DNA from: Paraspadella gotoi
Lineage: Eukaryota; Chaetognatha
NCBI GenBank assembly: GCA_051294375.1
Contig: CM119268.1
Location: 9,669,216-9,733,215, forward strand
Length of the DNA stretch: 64,000 nt
Direction of reading: 5' to 3'
The translations under genes were made by a program, and so were the position numbers. Shown piece after piece: positions 63,936-64,000 of the stretch (position 1 is its first letter; each line of letters opens with the position of its first letter). Under the pieces are notes generated by a model that saw nothing but the letters and a program-made list of their open reading frames with translations, was not told the DNA's origin and ran no database searches.

Positions 63936-64000
63936 AAAAGTGATTTAACTAAATTTTTGTTTGAATATCAAAATAAGGGATTACAAATTTCATTCATATT

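Overview
The window is eukaryotic DNA from a metazoan, most likely an arthropod or another chitin-bearing ecdysozoan. The evidence is GT-AG introns, multi-exon tetraspanins, a CBM14 chitin-binding domain, a long C2H2 zinc-finger gene, a nuclear tRNA-Ala and very many (GA)n/(CT)n microsatellites. Nothing prokaryotic, no CRISPR array and no rRNA was seen. Species cannot be read from the sequence.

Layout. Positions 1532-21737 are read almost wholly from the minus strand. There are two tandem tetraspanin genes (about 1.5-5.7 kb and 7.0-11.0 kb) with a miniature LTR element between them. Next comes a CBM14 protein with a Gly/Leu-rich body and a Met/Gly-rich tail (11.7-15.6 kb), whose largest intron holds a tRNA-Ala and a foldback transposon. 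Last is a predicted secreted protein built of V-P-V-E repeats (16.9-21.7 kb). From 22 kb onward the main genes are on the plus strand: a small CTR-type copper transporter, seen twice, and a roughly 17-exon C2H2 zinc-finger gene running from 37.9 to 58.4 kb with a 13.6 kb intron. A weak minus-strand candidate gene lies between them. From 58.4 to 64 kb there is little beyond repeats and two possible exons.

Assembly state shapes the interpretation. Two 25-N gaps (31046-31070 and 41187-41211) each sit between near-identical flanks: about 9.1 kb against 8.2 kb for the first, and about 0.6 kb for the second. Each looks like two overlapping contig ends left unmerged. The two sides of gap 1 differ by a clean transposon insertion, by microsatellite length and by many single-base indels that grow denser toward the gap. 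That suggests two haplotypes plus poor polishing. The second CTR copy and the first two zinc-finger exons on the right-hand side have intact frames; the left-hand ones do not.

Functionally, the CBM14/Gly-Leu protein and the VPVEV protein look like secreted extracellular-matrix or cuticle components. The tetraspanins and copper transporter are membrane proteins, and the zinc-finger protein is a likely DNA-binding regulator. No operon-like cooperation is implied. Exon coordinates were derived by hand from splice sites and reading phase, so each boundary should be treated as a prediction.
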